From contig JAULSR010000004.1 in NCBI GenBank assembly GCA_030512295.1, positions 1,178,001 through 1,242,000 on the forward strand: a DNA stretch of 64,000 nt, given 5' to 3'. Below the pieces are notes generated by a model. It was not told where the DNA came from and did no database searches. It saw only the letters and a program-made list of their open reading frames with translations. Source of the stretch: Bombardia bombarda (lineage: Eukaryota > Ascomycota > Sordariomycetes > Sordariales > Lasiosphaeriaceae). Positions within the stretch are counted from its first letter, which is position 1. Each line of letters opens with the position of its first letter. The translations under genes were made by a program, and so were the position numbers. Shown here one piece after another: positions 53,272-64,000 of this stretch.

Positions 53272-54353
53272 TGGGCATTAACTGGAAATATGGGGAGGAG
53301 GGGACTTGAGGTGAGGTAAGGTAAGTTAGTAGTGTCCTGAATAGGTATGCGTTTTTGTTTGAATAGGTATATACTTAGAATAACATGATGTATCTTTCTT
53401 CTCCTTCCTTTGCCGCTATTTACCCCTGCTGTCCTGAGGTTCTCGCTCAACTTCCGAACTGGCTCAATGAATGGTATCGTGACCTTCTAATTACTCGTGA
53501 TTTTATGTCAGATAGAAGCCGGACGAAATCCAACTCAAAGAAATACGTGTCCAGTATAAAACCCCGTTACGTCCGAATTCGAATGTTTTTATGTGTCGAG
53601 TCTGTACTGTATACACGACCTAGTTCACAACCAGATGCGGATACATTCGAGCCAGGTTATCTCCAAGTTCGCATCCTGTTACGCCCAGCTAAAAGCTCGG
53701 ACATAATATAAGTCCAAGTCAGCTTAAAAATAAGAGCTTCCCTTCCCCCTTTTCCCTCTCTCTGAACCCTGCTTGACTTTGACCGCAATCGACCTCGTCA
53801 CCACGCTCCTTTGCTATAGCTCAACGAACTTAGTTATATAACATCATATTGCATAGATTCAGGGTTCGGTATCGATAGATATAGATAGATATAACATATA
53901 CAACTCGAAGAGACCCGCCCAGCACACGGGAATCTCCTCTCTCCAAGTACGCTTTTTATACAAAGTGAAAGATGAACAAAAATATGTTCCGCGTCCCCCA
54001 TACGTACGTTTCCATTGACCACTCATAAGTCAAACGTCGGTTCCAAATTGCGTCCGTTTGTGTGTGTACGAAACAAACAGCAATGTACAACCAGGAATAA
54101 CCAGGCTAGGCCTCTGTGTGTGTGCAGGTGTGTTAGGTATTCATACAAAATACATACCCGCCTGCCGCTCCGTTCAAACCAACCAGCCGGAAACCAAAAC
54201 CAAAACCAAAACCAAAACCAGACCTCGCTTGGCAATGCATCCCACCCATCCGCCCCAAAGAAAGCCCGCTTACTCACACACACTTACTTACTTACACTAT
54301 ATATCTTGTCAAAAATCCGCTCTCATTATTGTATCCCCTTTCTTTTCCTTTTC
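53272..54353. other. Convergent intergenic region
   Basis: This lies between the 3' ends of the LIM gene (+) and MIP1 (-). No gene can be supported; a 108-codon frame at 53385-53711 (+) looks like chance. It carries a (TTTTGG)n array (minus strand) about 130-160 bases past the MIP1 stop. Confidence 0.5.
54191..54220. repeat. (AAAACC)n / (GGTTTT)n repeat
   Basis: Five near-perfect copies, located just downstream of MIP1 and probably within its 3' untranslated region or flank. Confidence 0.85.
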
Positions 54354-57300
54354 CTACAACCTCGTCGAACCCGGCCTACTAGCCGCCGCCCGCGGGGTAT
54401 ACCTGCTGACCCTCTCCCAGTCGTTCCACCGTCCCTTTTCAAACCCCCCTCCGCTCCGGAAACGATTAGTACCCATGGCCTCCGTGACCGACATGGGTTC
54501 GCGCTGCGCGGGCATCAGACGGGCCTGCGAATAGTACGGTAGGACGTTCTTGGTACTCTTGGCAGCAGCAGCAGTGGTAGTGTTACCCGCAGAAGAAGCC
54601 TTCCTGGGGACATAAGGCGTCGCCGGCGGAAGAGGCTTCCTCGTCTCCTTCAATATCTCTTTAAACTCATTCTCATCGCTCGTGATCTGCGCCCGGATGA
54701 AGCGTATCTCGGACGCGTGGTCTTCGTTCTCGTCCTCGGCCAGCGTCTGCATGATAGGCTTGCGCGGCGTGTAGGGGATGCCGTCAAGCTTGGGCGCGAG
54801 CCGCGCATCCGGGACGATATTGGGGTCCAGCTGAGCTGCGGCGCCCTTCTCCAGGAGGCGGACGATGTCAATGGATTCTCCAAACGGAATGGGGACCGGG
54901 TTGCTCGGGGTGATGCAGTCCATGTCCACCTCTTTGCGCAGGACCGTGTCGATATCGACGGCAGAGAAGAAGGCGCAGCTCTGGGGCAAGTCATGGATGC
55001 CAACCTGCTGGGCAAACATGGTGCGGGTCCAGAGGTTCGCGATCTGCAGTGCCATGGCGGCGCGGTACTTATCGTGGTCCTTGACGAGATAGCGGATTTC
55101 GTCGTGGACGGTTATAGCGAGTCGAGCCTCGATGTTGAAGCGTCTTGTCAGGTAATCCATGGCCACGATTAGAAGGTGGAGATAGTCGACGCCGCTGGAC
55201 TGGATGGCCCAGTTGATGCGCGATGTCAGATAGCCGCCCTTGCTGATGAAGCGACCCATGAGGGCCTCAGTTATCCCGGCCCCAAGTACGGGTGTACGAG
55301 GTCGTTCCTGTTCAGCGAACTCTTCGAGCTTGTTGAAGACGAAGGACTCGGTGCCGCCCCGCCAGAAAGGACGTTTATAGAGCGCCTTTCTGTTTGTCTT
55401 TGCGCCCTTGGTAGACACATACAACTTGGAGGCAATCTGCATCGTCTCCTTTTCACTCAGATTCGGATTGAACTGTCGCAACAATTGGGCAGCAAACTTC
55501 AACCCCGCACCGTAGATTCGGCCGTAGTTGAAGACCTTTGCATCATTGCGTGTGATGCCTAAGATGTCCGCCGTCCGGCTGTGCAAGTCGGTTCCGGCAG
55601 CCTTGGTGCCCTCCAGCGTCATAAAGCCAATAGCGTTACCGCCGTGTAACTTAAAGGTGGCATCGCCAACAACTGACGCAATCCAAAGTTCTTCCGAGTC
55701 CACATCGGCGCCAACAAAGACATAGCCAGGTGGTACCCGAACCATGGCCTTGAGCTCTGACCCAACGCGATTTTTCTTGGCGTTAGATGCCGTCAGCCAC
55801 GTGTTCTCAACTGCACGGCGAGTTACCGTGCCCATGGGAATAATCTGAGGTAAAATAAACCCATTGGCAACTGCGTCATCGGATCCCTGTCCACCCATGG
55901 CAGCGGGTGACGAGATGTCGTTTTCGTAAACGACCAACTGGGACATGATCCTGTCCCGTGCGCTGATCCAATATGAGCACGAGGCGTTCATTTCGAGCGC
56001 TTCTTTGGCATAGGCGTATTCGGAGGAGAGGGTCCCGTTTTCAAAATATATGAGGTATCCCTTGGCCATGGGGTTAGCACACCGGGCGGTCGGACCATCC
56101 TTGTGTGGAAGTTTGAAGTAGATATGTAATCGATCTTCCTTCACTGCCGTGACAGTCTCGTCCGTGAAGTCGCACGGCACCATTTGTCGTGCCGTGAACT
56201 TGGCCCCTTCGGCCCGCGGGACCCTGAAGGTCCAGCCATACTTATCAGTCCAGAACAAGGGGTATCCATCCCATGATAATCGCAGAAGTAGCGGTGCTAT
56301 CCTCGTACGGACTGTGATGTTGATGGGGGAGTCGGTCTTTGGGAACAAATCCTTGTACCACTTGGGCATGCCTGGCATCTTCTGCCTGGCGGCTGGGCGA
56401 GGCGGGTCATTTTTCTTTTTGCCCTTCACCATCTTGATCTCTTGTCCTGACCAGTCCAACTGCTGCAGCCAGGGATCATTGCTCCACTTATCTGGCTCGC
56501 CCTTGATTTCCAAGGCCTTATCCGCCAACAAAACTAGGCGGTCCTGAACAGCACCAGAAAGCCTGTGATATGTCGCCTCTGCATTTGCCAAATAGGTGTC
56601 CCACGACTTGTTGACTGGCAGTATGACAGACGACAAGTGGCGGAGCGCAGCAAAACTGACAGGATGGGGGCAGACTTGAAGAAAGTTGGGGAAAACGATC
56701 TGATAAACGCGATGTGTGATGGCAACATCTGCGGCGCAATAGGTGAGAAGCTCGTCTAGCTGCTTCACAACGCCTTCCCGGTCTAACTCTCCAAACGCAT
56801 TCCGTATCTCCTTATCGATGGTGACATTAAGATGAAACTTGGCGACATCTCGGAGAGAGTTGATGGAGCTCCTCTCAACCCAAAGTTCCTCCTCCTCATG
56901 TGAAAAGGCATTGTTGTTCAACAGCTCTGTGAGCTCAACGCTGCTGGTCTCCTTGGCGATTTTGTCCCTTAATTCCCTGTTCTTTTTGTGCTTCATCCAG
57001 GTGGGTCTCTGTTGCGAGCACATGCCGTTCACAGCGACGTGCAGCGACATTGTGTCAAGAAAAGAATTCCTCGTCTGCTCTAAACTGTATTCCTCTAGAA
57101 TCCTCGCACGGTCGTAGCCTACATTATGCCCGACAATCACCCTCGCTTTCGTTGGGTCTCCGAGCGGTATGAGTTGGCGGTCGTTCTCCGTCTCCCCCAG
57201 AAGCCACGGCGACAGCCAGGCGTACCAAGCGTCGGGCGAGGCAGCGCACGCCATGACGGCGAACGGACTGTTCTTCCACATGACCTCGGTGTCGAAGGCG

Positions 57301-57962
57301 AGCATTTCCCCTTCTGGCGCATCGACGGGCTCGGTACGTCCGTCGGCATGGTATTTTGTCCAACCACTCTGGCGCACCCATTTTCTCGGCTTCGGTGGTA
57401 GACTAGAGCGGGCGAGCTGCTTCGCATGGGTCAGGAAAGGCTCGGCCGCGTCGACGCCAAGTTTGTGGAAATGCTCGTCGAGCGTTTGGCCTGCCAGGGG
57501 CGGTAGGTCGAAGGAGATGGGCGCCGATTTGTCCGTGTTCTTGTCCAACAGGTCGTGTCGCTTGAGGTGATCGCGCGCGAGGCGGATAAGCTCTGGTGAT
57601 GGAGGGGATATGTTGCCTTGTGGGAAGAGTTGGTTGTAGAGGTGTGTGCTCAGCTGCTGGACTCCGATCTCATTGTATCGGGCACCAGGGGCGACAGAGA
57701 GCTTATAGGCGGGAGAGCTATCATAGACATTTAGAGGGGCTGAGGCCGTTGGAGGTGATGGGGCCTTCGAGGCCTTTGGGGCGGTCGGTCGGGCAGTGGT
57801 GGCAAGGGTCGACTGCCATCTCGGCGACTGGGTCAAGGCATGACGATGGGAGTGTCTCGCAAGAGCAAGACGGGCGAGTTGGAAGCTGAGTCTGGCGGTT
57901 GCGACCGACGCATCTCTGCCCGCCAAGGCGCGGACCGGTCCTAGCATTCTATAGATGACCAA
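54354..57962 (-). CDS. MIP1: Mitochondrial DNA polymerase gamma (catalytic subunit)
   Basis: Replicates mitochondrial DNA; family A polymerase with a 3'-5' exonuclease. Single exon, 1202 aa (or 1197 from the second ATG at 57947). The N-terminus is rich in Arg, Ala and Ser with no acidic residue except one early Asp, as for a mitochondrial targeting peptide. Exonuclease motifs: Exo I FDTEV (Asp224, Glu226), Exo II VGHNVGYDRARI (about 277-288), Exo III YCAADVAITHRVY (about 408-420). Polymerase motifs: A VGADVDSEELW (Asp753), B RNDAKVFNYGRIYGAG (about 805-820), and C HDE (953-955). All catalytic residues I can check are present. The last 200 residues form the fungal C-terminal extension, low in complexity and rich in Ala, Pro and Arg. 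It is divergent from the RING gene, with 1.5 kb between. Confidence 0.97.
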   Translation of the reverse strand: MVIYRMLGPVRALAGRDASVATARLSFQLARLALARHSHRHALTQSPRWQSTLATTARPTAPKASKAPSPPTASAPLNVYDSSPAYKLSVAPGARYNEIGVQQLSTHLYNQLFPQGNISPPSPELIRLARDHLKRHDLLDKNTDKSAPISFDLPPLAGQTLDEHFHKLGVDAAEPFLTHAKQLARSSLPPKPRKWVRQSGWTKYHADGRTEPVDAPEGEMLAFDTEVMWKNSPFAVMACAASPDAWYAWLSPWLLGETENDRQLIPLGDPTKARVIVGHNVGYDRARILEEYSLEQTRNSFLDTMSLHVAVNGMCSQQRPTWMKHKKNRELRDKIAKETSSVELTELLNNNAFSHEEEELWVERSSINSLRDVAKFHLNVTIDKEIRNAFGELDREGVVKQLDELLTYCAADVAITHRVYQIVFPNFLQVCPHPVSFAALRHLSSVILPVNKSWDTYLANAEATYHRLSGAVQDRLVLLADKALEIKGEPDKWSNDPWLQQLDWSGQEIKMVKGKKKNDPPRPAARQKMPGMPKWYKDLFPKTDSPINITVRTRIAPLLLRLSWDGYPLFWTDKYGWTFRVPRAEGAKFTARQMVPCDFTDETVTAVKEDRLHIYFKLPHKDGPTARCANPMAKGYLIYFENGTLSSEYAYAKEALEMNASCSYWISARDRIMSQLVVYENDISSPAAMGGQGSDDAVANGFILPQIIPMGTVTRRAVENTWLTASNAKKNRVGSELKAMVRVPPGYVFVGADVDSEELWIASVVGDATFKLHGGNAIGFMTLEGTKAAGTDLHSRTADILGITRNDAKVFNYGRIYGAGLKFAAQLLRQFNPNLSEKETMQIASKLYVSTKGAKTNRKALYKRPFWRGGTESFVFNKLEEFAEQERPRTPVLGAGITEALMGRFISKGGYLTSRINWAIQSSGVDYLHLLIVAMDYLTRRFNIEARLAITVHDEIRYLVKDHDKYRAAMALQIANLWTRTMFAQQVGIHDLPQSCAFFSAVDIDTVLRKEVDMDCITPSNPVPIPFGESIDIVRLLEKGAAAQLDPNIVPDARLAPKLDGIPYTPRKPIMQTLAEDENEDHASEIRFIRAQITSDENEFKEILKETRKPLPPATPYVPRKASSAGNTTTAAAAKSTKNVLPYYSQARLMPAQREPMSVTEAMGTNRFRSGGGFEKGRWNDWERVSRYTPRAAASRPGSTRL

Positions 57963-59438
57963 AATGGTGTTTGCAAGTCATGTTAGGCGGTCCCCAACAT
58001 CGGTATTGTTGTTTGGGGGCTGGCAGCAGGCGCAATCATGGGTGGGATGGTGGTCGCATGGGCATGGTATTGAACCCGGGCTTGATGATGGAAGAATTAT
58101 TTCGTTCCAGCGGGTGCCCATAGTGAACGAATCCGTCAGACAGATGGAGTGATGGGCCCTTTCAGGGGCGCGACTGCGCGACGCCAGGACCTACGCTAGA
58201 GCCTCGTCTAGTAGGCACTACTGTGGGGGCCCCTGCCTGCCTTGCACACTGCATTGCATCTACACTACATAATGTACTTCTTATGGACGCTAATAGTCGG
58301 CTAGTAATAGTATACCCCCTCTATTATCGTGTATTACCTAATCATCCATGGTTGGTATTTTTGTCTTGGTCGGCTTGATAGCTCCCATCCCTCCTTCCAT
58401 CTTACTACTGTTCTGTTCGCCCAGGTCATTCAGCACTTGAAACTCTTCGCCAATCCATCCCGGCAATTTAATTACCTCATGTCGTACTACAACTCAAATG
58501 CATAGTAAGCAAAAGTGAAAGCTATGCCTCTGTCATGCCTGCTGAAAGTCACCAGCATCTATCCTGCAGGGTGCAAAGTGCTGTGGTGGGATGTTGGTTG
58601 CTCATTTCAATGCACAAGAGTCCACTGATCACTGCAATATTTGTGGTTGGTGTCACGAACTTTGGAGTATGGGATGAGCAACAAAAGCAACCAAAACGCC
58701 TCTTGGGATTATCATGCCTACTTCCTGTCACTTCCTCGTATGCCCTTGATAGGCTGTCACTCGGCTTCCAGTGGCGCGCGTTTGTGGGTGCTCCGAGGCC
58801 ATCTGGCCCATACCCATCGAGCCATGCATGCTTATGACCTACAGAGGCTCGGAGGCTACCTATAAGGTTCCTTCCATCTTCGGTCGAGCTGCCGTGTCGG
58901 TATGTAAAGAAGTGGCGCCAGTTGCAAACGAGAACTTGTACTCTACTACGTGGACGTATGGCCGAGTAACCCAGGCAATAGAAATGAAAAGGACAGTCAG
59001 TCGGCTGGTGGGCGAATGAAAAAAAAAAAAAAAAAAAAAAAAGTTACCTCGTACCGTCCTTGGTAAACCTTCCAGGCTCTTCCTCCCGTCCTTCACTTCG
59101 CATCGCGCTTGCCTCGTTCTCCGAGCGCCCACCATCTCGTACCTACCCACTTGCCACCCTCAGCCATTGTCATTGTCCATTACCCGCTGCCACCATGACT
59201 ACATGTGCATGCTTGTGCTCGGCTCCCCATGGCATCCTGACGGCTGGCCCAGCCCTTGAATAAAGCCTTTGCTGTCGCCCAGCAATTTTTGTTCGATATC
59301 CGTAGCTGCCGTGGTCGAGCATCCCTTATAACCTACGAGCCTACGAGCCTACCTACCCTAACTACCTGAGTCTAGGTCGCCACCTTTCTCTCACTCGCAC
59401 GCCGTCCGGCTCCTAGACCCGTCCCCAGTTTTCAAGAC
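57963..59438. other. Divergent promoter region of MIP1 and the RING gene
   Basis: No gene can be supported in this 1.5 kb. It holds a 24-nt A tract at 59019-59042. Frames around 58535-58837 overlap each other and have no domain. Confidence 0.5.
59019..59042. repeat. Poly(A/T) tract
   Basis: 24 uninterrupted A, about 400 bases upstream of the RING gene start. Such tracts often exclude nucleosomes in fungal promoters. Confidence 0.85.
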
Positions 59439-61195
59439 ATGGCCAACGGATTTCTTGATGGGTTTGATGACTTCAACTTCGAAGGTATTTAGTCCGCTTT
59501 TTACTGCTTTGCGTTTGCGACCAAGCTATTTATCACCTTGTAGGCCCAACACCAAACCCCCAAGACGACTCAGTCACCCGCCACCTCGCATCTCAAGTTT
59601 ACTTGCCGCTTCCAACACCAACACCAACGCCGTCTTTTGCTTCTTCCGGTTTGTACCTGCAACGTTTAGAAGCTCCTCCCTTCACGCCCTCGGTTTTACC
59701 ACAACAATTCTGTACGCGAAATCAACAGCAGCAGTTCAATTTCCCACCTCCCAGGACTTCATCGAGCACGTCCTTTAATCGCGTCGCTGCACCCGCTGGT
59801 AGTGGTACTGGCGCCGGCACAGGCACAAACACTAACACAAATAACCTTTTTGGGGGAGTTGGCGCTCAGGGCACCCAGGGCGTCTCCGGAATAGAGTTTG
59901 GTCAACATCCGTCAGTGTCGACTGGACTTAACCCCTCCAATCGGCCGTCTTTTGTTACCCCACGGCATCAAGGAACGTCGAGACTTAATCCCAACGCATC
60001 GGCACCCTCAATCGACTTTACGTCACACACAAATTGCCCATCCCTCACTTTCCCAACTACACCGAGGACAACGGCACCTGCACCTGCACCTGCACCTGCA
60101 CCTGCACTCGCACTGCCAAGCATCCACAACAGTGACCTACCAAACCTGACCTGGAACCCCAACTCCCATTCACAGAGTCCGAGCTACCCTTTCTCTGCTG
60201 CACTCTCCCCGCGCCGCGAACCAAACAGCGACGATTACTTCCTCAACCAGCTTGTCTCCCGCGACTTCTCCAGCCCTTCGCTTCCATTTCAGAGCCCACG
60301 CCGGCCTAGCGCATTTGGCAGTGGTACCGCGACTGTTTCGGACCCAACACGCAGAACCGCAATATCAGGCCCTCAAATCGGGAGAGATCGATCTGGATTG
60401 AGCGACACCTTCGGTGCTGTTCAACACGCCAAGGGCGACAGGAGTCAGTATTTTGGCTCTGGCGGTAATCAACACACCTTGACCGTCCTACCTTCTCACT
60501 CTTCGCTACCAGACGATATGATCCGTCAACGGCAACGGACCACGAGGGGCGGGAGGGCCGGCGAGTCATATGTCACACCCAGTAGGGCAGCGACAGCCGG
60601 AGGGGCCTCAGGGGAAGCCCCAGGGGAAGCCTCAGGGGAAGCCTCAGGGGAAGCCTCAACTCCTACCAACACGACCACGAACCCCACCAAAGTACAAAAG
60701 TCTACTGGGCAGAAGAGAAAGCGGTCGACGACGGATGCCATCAAGCCCGAAGCCGACGAGCTACTATCGGAAGATGATCCATTTGGAGAGAGCAATATGG
60801 GAGTGGTGGATTTGGTAGACAAAGAGGAGGTCCCTGCCAATATGCTCAGCCCCTCGTCGAAGCCCAAAAACGAGATCAAGCTCAGCGGTTTCCAGTGTGT
60901 TATTTGCATGGACGACGTAGCGGATCTGACGGTAACCCACTGTGGTAAGTATCTTTTGTTTTTGGCTATTTGGAGCCGAAAGCTGACTTTTTGCCAAATT
61001 GCAGGCCACCTCTTCTGCGCTGAATGTCTACACTCGTCTTTGCACATCGATGTGTCGAGAAAGATTTGCCCCATATGTCGGCAGAAAATTGAGACAATGC
61101 CCGCAAGCGGCAAGTTCTCAGCAAAGTCCAAGGGCTTCTATGCGCTCGAACTGAAAATGATGACGAGAAAAAGCCTTGGGAAACGAGCCACATAG
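59439..61195 (+). CDS. RING E3 ubiquitin ligase, STUbL/Slx8-like
   Basis: Three exons: 59439-59484, 59544-60944 and 61005-61195, giving 545 aa starting MANGFLDGFDDFNFEG. The first two exons join through a 59-nt intron (GTATTT donor, TTGTAG acceptor). The second intron (60 nt, GTAAGT donor, GCAG acceptor) cuts the RING between CG and H. The C-terminal RING (about 465-520) reads CVICMDD...HCGHLFCAECL...CPICRQK, with all eight ligands present. Before it, at about 434-442, VVDLVDKEE looks like a SUMO-interacting motif, and a KRKRS cluster could direct nuclear import. The rest is disordered, with PAPAPA and GEAS repeats. The architecture (disordered N-terminus, SIM, C-terminal RING with CGHLFC) suggests a SUMO-targeted ubiquitin ligase in DNA repair, but overall similarity to Slx8 outside the RING cannot be judged here. 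Confidence 0.88.
60605..60657. repeat. 12-bp coding repeat (GEAS)n
   Basis: The unit GGGGAAGCCTCA (with one CCA variant) is repeated about four times and encodes GEAP/GEAS repeats in the RING protein. Confidence 0.85.
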
Positions 61196-62531
61196 CCACG
61201 CCCACGTCGAATCTTCAATTTGCTCCCCGCCCTCCAACTTCCATCACGGATGATGAACGGACATGATGTTCTCTTCTCTTGGGCGAGCACTACCGTTACT
61301 TGGAATGATATATAGCCGACGAACTCTGTGAGCCCGAGACGATCGTATTTGCTGATCGCTACACGAAGCGCCAGGGTTTAGCCATTACGCCAACTCTTTT
61401 CTCCTCCATTTGCAGCATCAAGCCAGTTGGCTGTTTGGGGACAAATTTCCGCATCAAAATTTGGAAACAAAATTCAGGTCTCGCCTGAAAAAAAGACAGA
61501 ACAGCTAGGACGTGAGATCTTCTCTCTACTCCTTCTAGGCAGCGCTTCTTCTTGCCTTTTTTGCTTTTCTCTTCTTGGCTTTTAGAACAGATGACGAATT
61601 CAACACGAAAAAACGACGGCCACTACCGCCACACCAACCCTGCCTGCATAATAACTTCATGGAAACGGAAAGGGGGATAACCTCTGGACATGGAAGAAGC
61701 AGATCTTTTTTCAAAAGGGAATAGACATGTAGACATAGAAAGTGGAAGGAAAAGCGGGACTGAGGGTGCGTGCGTGTGTGTGCTTCTATATACCCCCTTC
61801 TTTTGCATCTATCATAGTCATAGCGGCTTTGCCTACCCTTTTTTAAAAAAAAATCAATGCTTGCATGCACACACTCAGGGCTTATTGAAGAAGGGATAAA
61901 GAGAAGGAAGTACATGAGCGCAAAACAAGCGTTACGACTTCAGTTGACCTACTTTGGTACCTGGCTACGTAGCAGATTCGATACATCAGGGGGACCACAT
62001 TTTCAAGTCATAATGCAAAGCCATATGAAAGAGTTTCCGTTTTTGGATTCGTCATGATATCGGACTGAAGGCATGACCTAAATGTGAAACATGCCCTCAT
62101 GACATGTGTAACACAGGCGAATATGGGATGGATGAACGATGAGTAACAATGGTACAATATCTATATATTGTATATGTTAGCCAACCCCAAAACGACAGCC
62201 TAGGATATATGGTATATCATAGTTATATGCTACCAACCTGCCTACGCAAATGCAAATGCAAAGATTATAAAAACGCCTGAAAGCAATGGGACAGACAGAT
62301 AGGCAGGCTTTCCAACAAGCAGCACCAGCAGCAGGTCAACAACAGTTCTTATGCGGAAGTCCTAAAACACCGTGTGTCGAGATTCTTATTTTCTCACACA
62401 TCATGTACTCTCAATAAACAAACCCTCCCTCTTTCCTTCCCTTCCCTTCCCTTCCCCCCCATGAACCCAGCCCATATAACACTACATAGTATGCTTCCAC
62501 AATCTTCTGCTTCTTTCCAACTCTCACTCGC
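61196..62531. other. Convergent intergenic region
   Basis: This lies between the 3' ends of the RING gene (+) and the Nup192 gene (-). No gene can be supported. It is AT-rich around 62150-62230. Confidence 0.5.
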
Positions 62532-64000
62532 TCAATGGAAGAGTGTCGTCGAAGTCATCCGCGGCTTCTCGGAGGGTATCTGCTCAGCCTCAAACTGCAA
62601 AATAAGGTTAACGTTAGCACAAAGATTTCAATCAAAAAACAAACTTTTTTCGCACACAAAAAAAAAGAAGAAACTCACCTCCAAAAACCCCGTGGCAGTA
62701 ATCAACAGCATGAACGCCTCTGCCAACTCCTCGATCCTCTCCTCCAGCGCGAGCTGCGCCTCACTATCATCACCACCACCACCACCACCACCAGTAGCAC
62801 CAAACCTGCTGCTCCCACCCAAACTGCCCCCATACCAACCACCACCACCACCACCACCACCACCACCCCCATTCCCCACCGTCCCGATCCCCGCGCTGCG
62901 CTTGAGCGTATGCACCACCAGCGTCCTATTCTGCGTCAGAAACCTCCTCCCCTGCACCACATTATGCGACCCCCTCGCCAGCACCGCTGCGCCCACAATC
63001 CTCGCCAGCGACACCAACAGCCCATAGTGCTTCTCCAGCGCGCGCGTGTTTCGCGCGTCAATCTCCAACTCCGGGTCCGCCGCGAACACGCCTGAGAGCT
63101 CGAGCGCGCGGAACAGGTTCGCCTGCAGCACAAACTTTGCGCCCGCGCGCGTCTGGCACAGCTGCAGGAGCAGCGCGAGCTTGGCGCCGACGTACTGCTC
63201 CGCCGCGAGGTTGTTGCCCCCGACAATACTGCCGAGCCACTCCGAGAGCGTAGTCTTGAGGCTGTCGACGAGGACGCCGATGAAGTTGAGGCGGCTGAGC
63301 GTCTCGACGACGTGCGCGTCGTCGTCGGCGTGGCCGATGTGCACTAGGGCGCCGAGCAGGATCATGGCGGCCGTCTGGCAGCCGGGGTCGCTGCCGTAGG
63401 CGTCGTCGCAGATGACGTTGAGCAGACGCTCGCCTGACGCCTGGATGGTCTTTAGGGTCTTGTAGCGGCTCGTGGCGAGGCCGCAGCCGCGGCTGCTGTG
63501 GGCGGTGTCGCTGCTGCTGCTGCTCTTGTCCACCACGCCCGTCAGGTAGCGGTAGCAGATGCTGTAGTACAGGGCCCGGAGCTCTGCGCTGCCTGCCCAC
63601 TTGCTGATGGAGCTGAGGCAGACCTGGAAGAGCTGGAAGAGCTTGTCGCTGATCAGGTTGCCGACGGTAAGACTGTCCTTGTCGACGCCAGGGGCGGGGG
63701 TGGTGTCGTCGTCGAAGTCGATTTTAAATAGGAGCACCTTGGCGACCCGAGCCAGCTCGTACGCTTCAGTGGCACTGAGGGCGCTGGCGGCTTCCAGGCT
63801 CGGGAGTATGGCTTGTAAGGCTTGGAGGAGGAAGGCCATCCTGGGGGTGCCTCTCAGGTCATTCGCCTCAAACATGACGAGTATGAGGTTTGTCCAAGCC
63901 CTCAGAAGCTTGAGCCTGCACGCACCGAACCGTCTATAACGGTTGGTGTATACGACATACTCTTGTAGCAGCACTTCTTCCCTCTCGATGGCACTCAGCT
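62532..64000 (-). CDS. NUP192: Nucleoporin Nup192 (Nup205 family), C-terminal part
   Basis: Partial gene whose 5' part lies beyond the window edge. The frame enters at 64000 and runs to 62679, then an 84-nt intron (62595-62678, GTGAGT donor, TTGCAG acceptor) and a last exon 62594-62532. About 460 residues are visible. They are mostly helical, alpha-solenoid-like, starting LSAIEREEVLLQEYVVYTNR. Nup192 is an inner-ring scaffold nucleoporin; the assignment rests on recognition of this C-terminal solenoid (EREEVLLQEY, RGTPRMAFLLQALQ, EERIEELAEAFMLLITATGF). Two polyglycine tracts, around GNGGGGGGGGGGGWYGG and ATGGGGGGGDDSE, interrupt it and are encoded by (ACC)n runs on the plus strand. The end of the protein is uncertain: the same last exon read in another frame gives an acidic tail ending TLPLSE with a stop at 62524. 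Confidence 0.82.
62838..62872. repeat. (ACC)n repeat encoding polyGly in Nup192
   Basis: About ten ACC units, read on the minus strand as glycine. A second, shorter run lies at 62767-62790. Confidence 0.85.

Overview
This is a 64-kb piece of a filamentous ascomycete chromosome, most likely a Sordariomycete (inference). The genes carry short spliceosomal introns of 52-134 nt with GTAAGT/GTATGT-like donors and CTAAC/CTGAC branch sites. The gene content is fungal: a Ras exchange factor of CDC25 type, an ADR1-type C2H2 activator, a Yap/Pap1-type bZIP factor, GH64 and GH16 beta-glucan enzymes, Mip1 and Nup192. Gene density is low, with about twelve confident protein genes and one tRNA.

Layout. 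1-4 kb: mostly non-coding, with one probable small two-exon gene (2090-2369). 4-10 kb: 60S ribosomal protein uL1 (+), then NADH pyrophosphatase (-) and a GH64 beta-1,3-glucanase (-). 12.9-14.1 kb: a GH16 glucanase/transglycosidase with membrane or GPI features (-). 16.3-19 kb: C2H2 transcription factor (-). 19-29.8 kb: nearly 11 kb with no gene I can support. 29.8-34 kb: SH3/WW/RasGEF protein CDC25 (+). 34-39.6 kb: non-coding apart from tRNA-Arg(ACG). 39.7-41.2 kb: bZIP factor with a GC-AG intron (-). 41.2-47.4 kb: another long non-coding stretch with repeats. 47.5-49.8 kb: a basic Ser/Pro-rich protein with SxIP motifs (+). 51-53.3 kb: a LIM-domain gene (+) with an in-frame TAG between two zinc-ligand cysteines. 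54.4-58 kb: mitochondrial DNA polymerase gamma (-). 59.4-61.2 kb: RING protein of STUbL/Slx8 type (+). 62.5-64 kb: C-terminal part of Nup192 (-), cut by the window edge.

The genes do not form one pathway. Two beta-glucan enzymes lie as near neighbours. The three signalling or regulatory genes (C2H2, CDC25, bZIP) have by far the longest upstream non-coding DNA. The most unusual observation is in the LIM gene. One continuous reading frame is broken by a TAG exactly where a codon is needed between the first two zinc-binding cysteines. The A of that TAG is the central base of a 15-nt loop closed by a perfect 7-bp GC-rich stem. This is what one would expect of a sexual-stage A-to-I (UAG to UGG) editing site, although a pseudogene or a base error remains possible.

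Exon borders were read by eye from splice signals and frame continuity; no alignment or transcript data were available.
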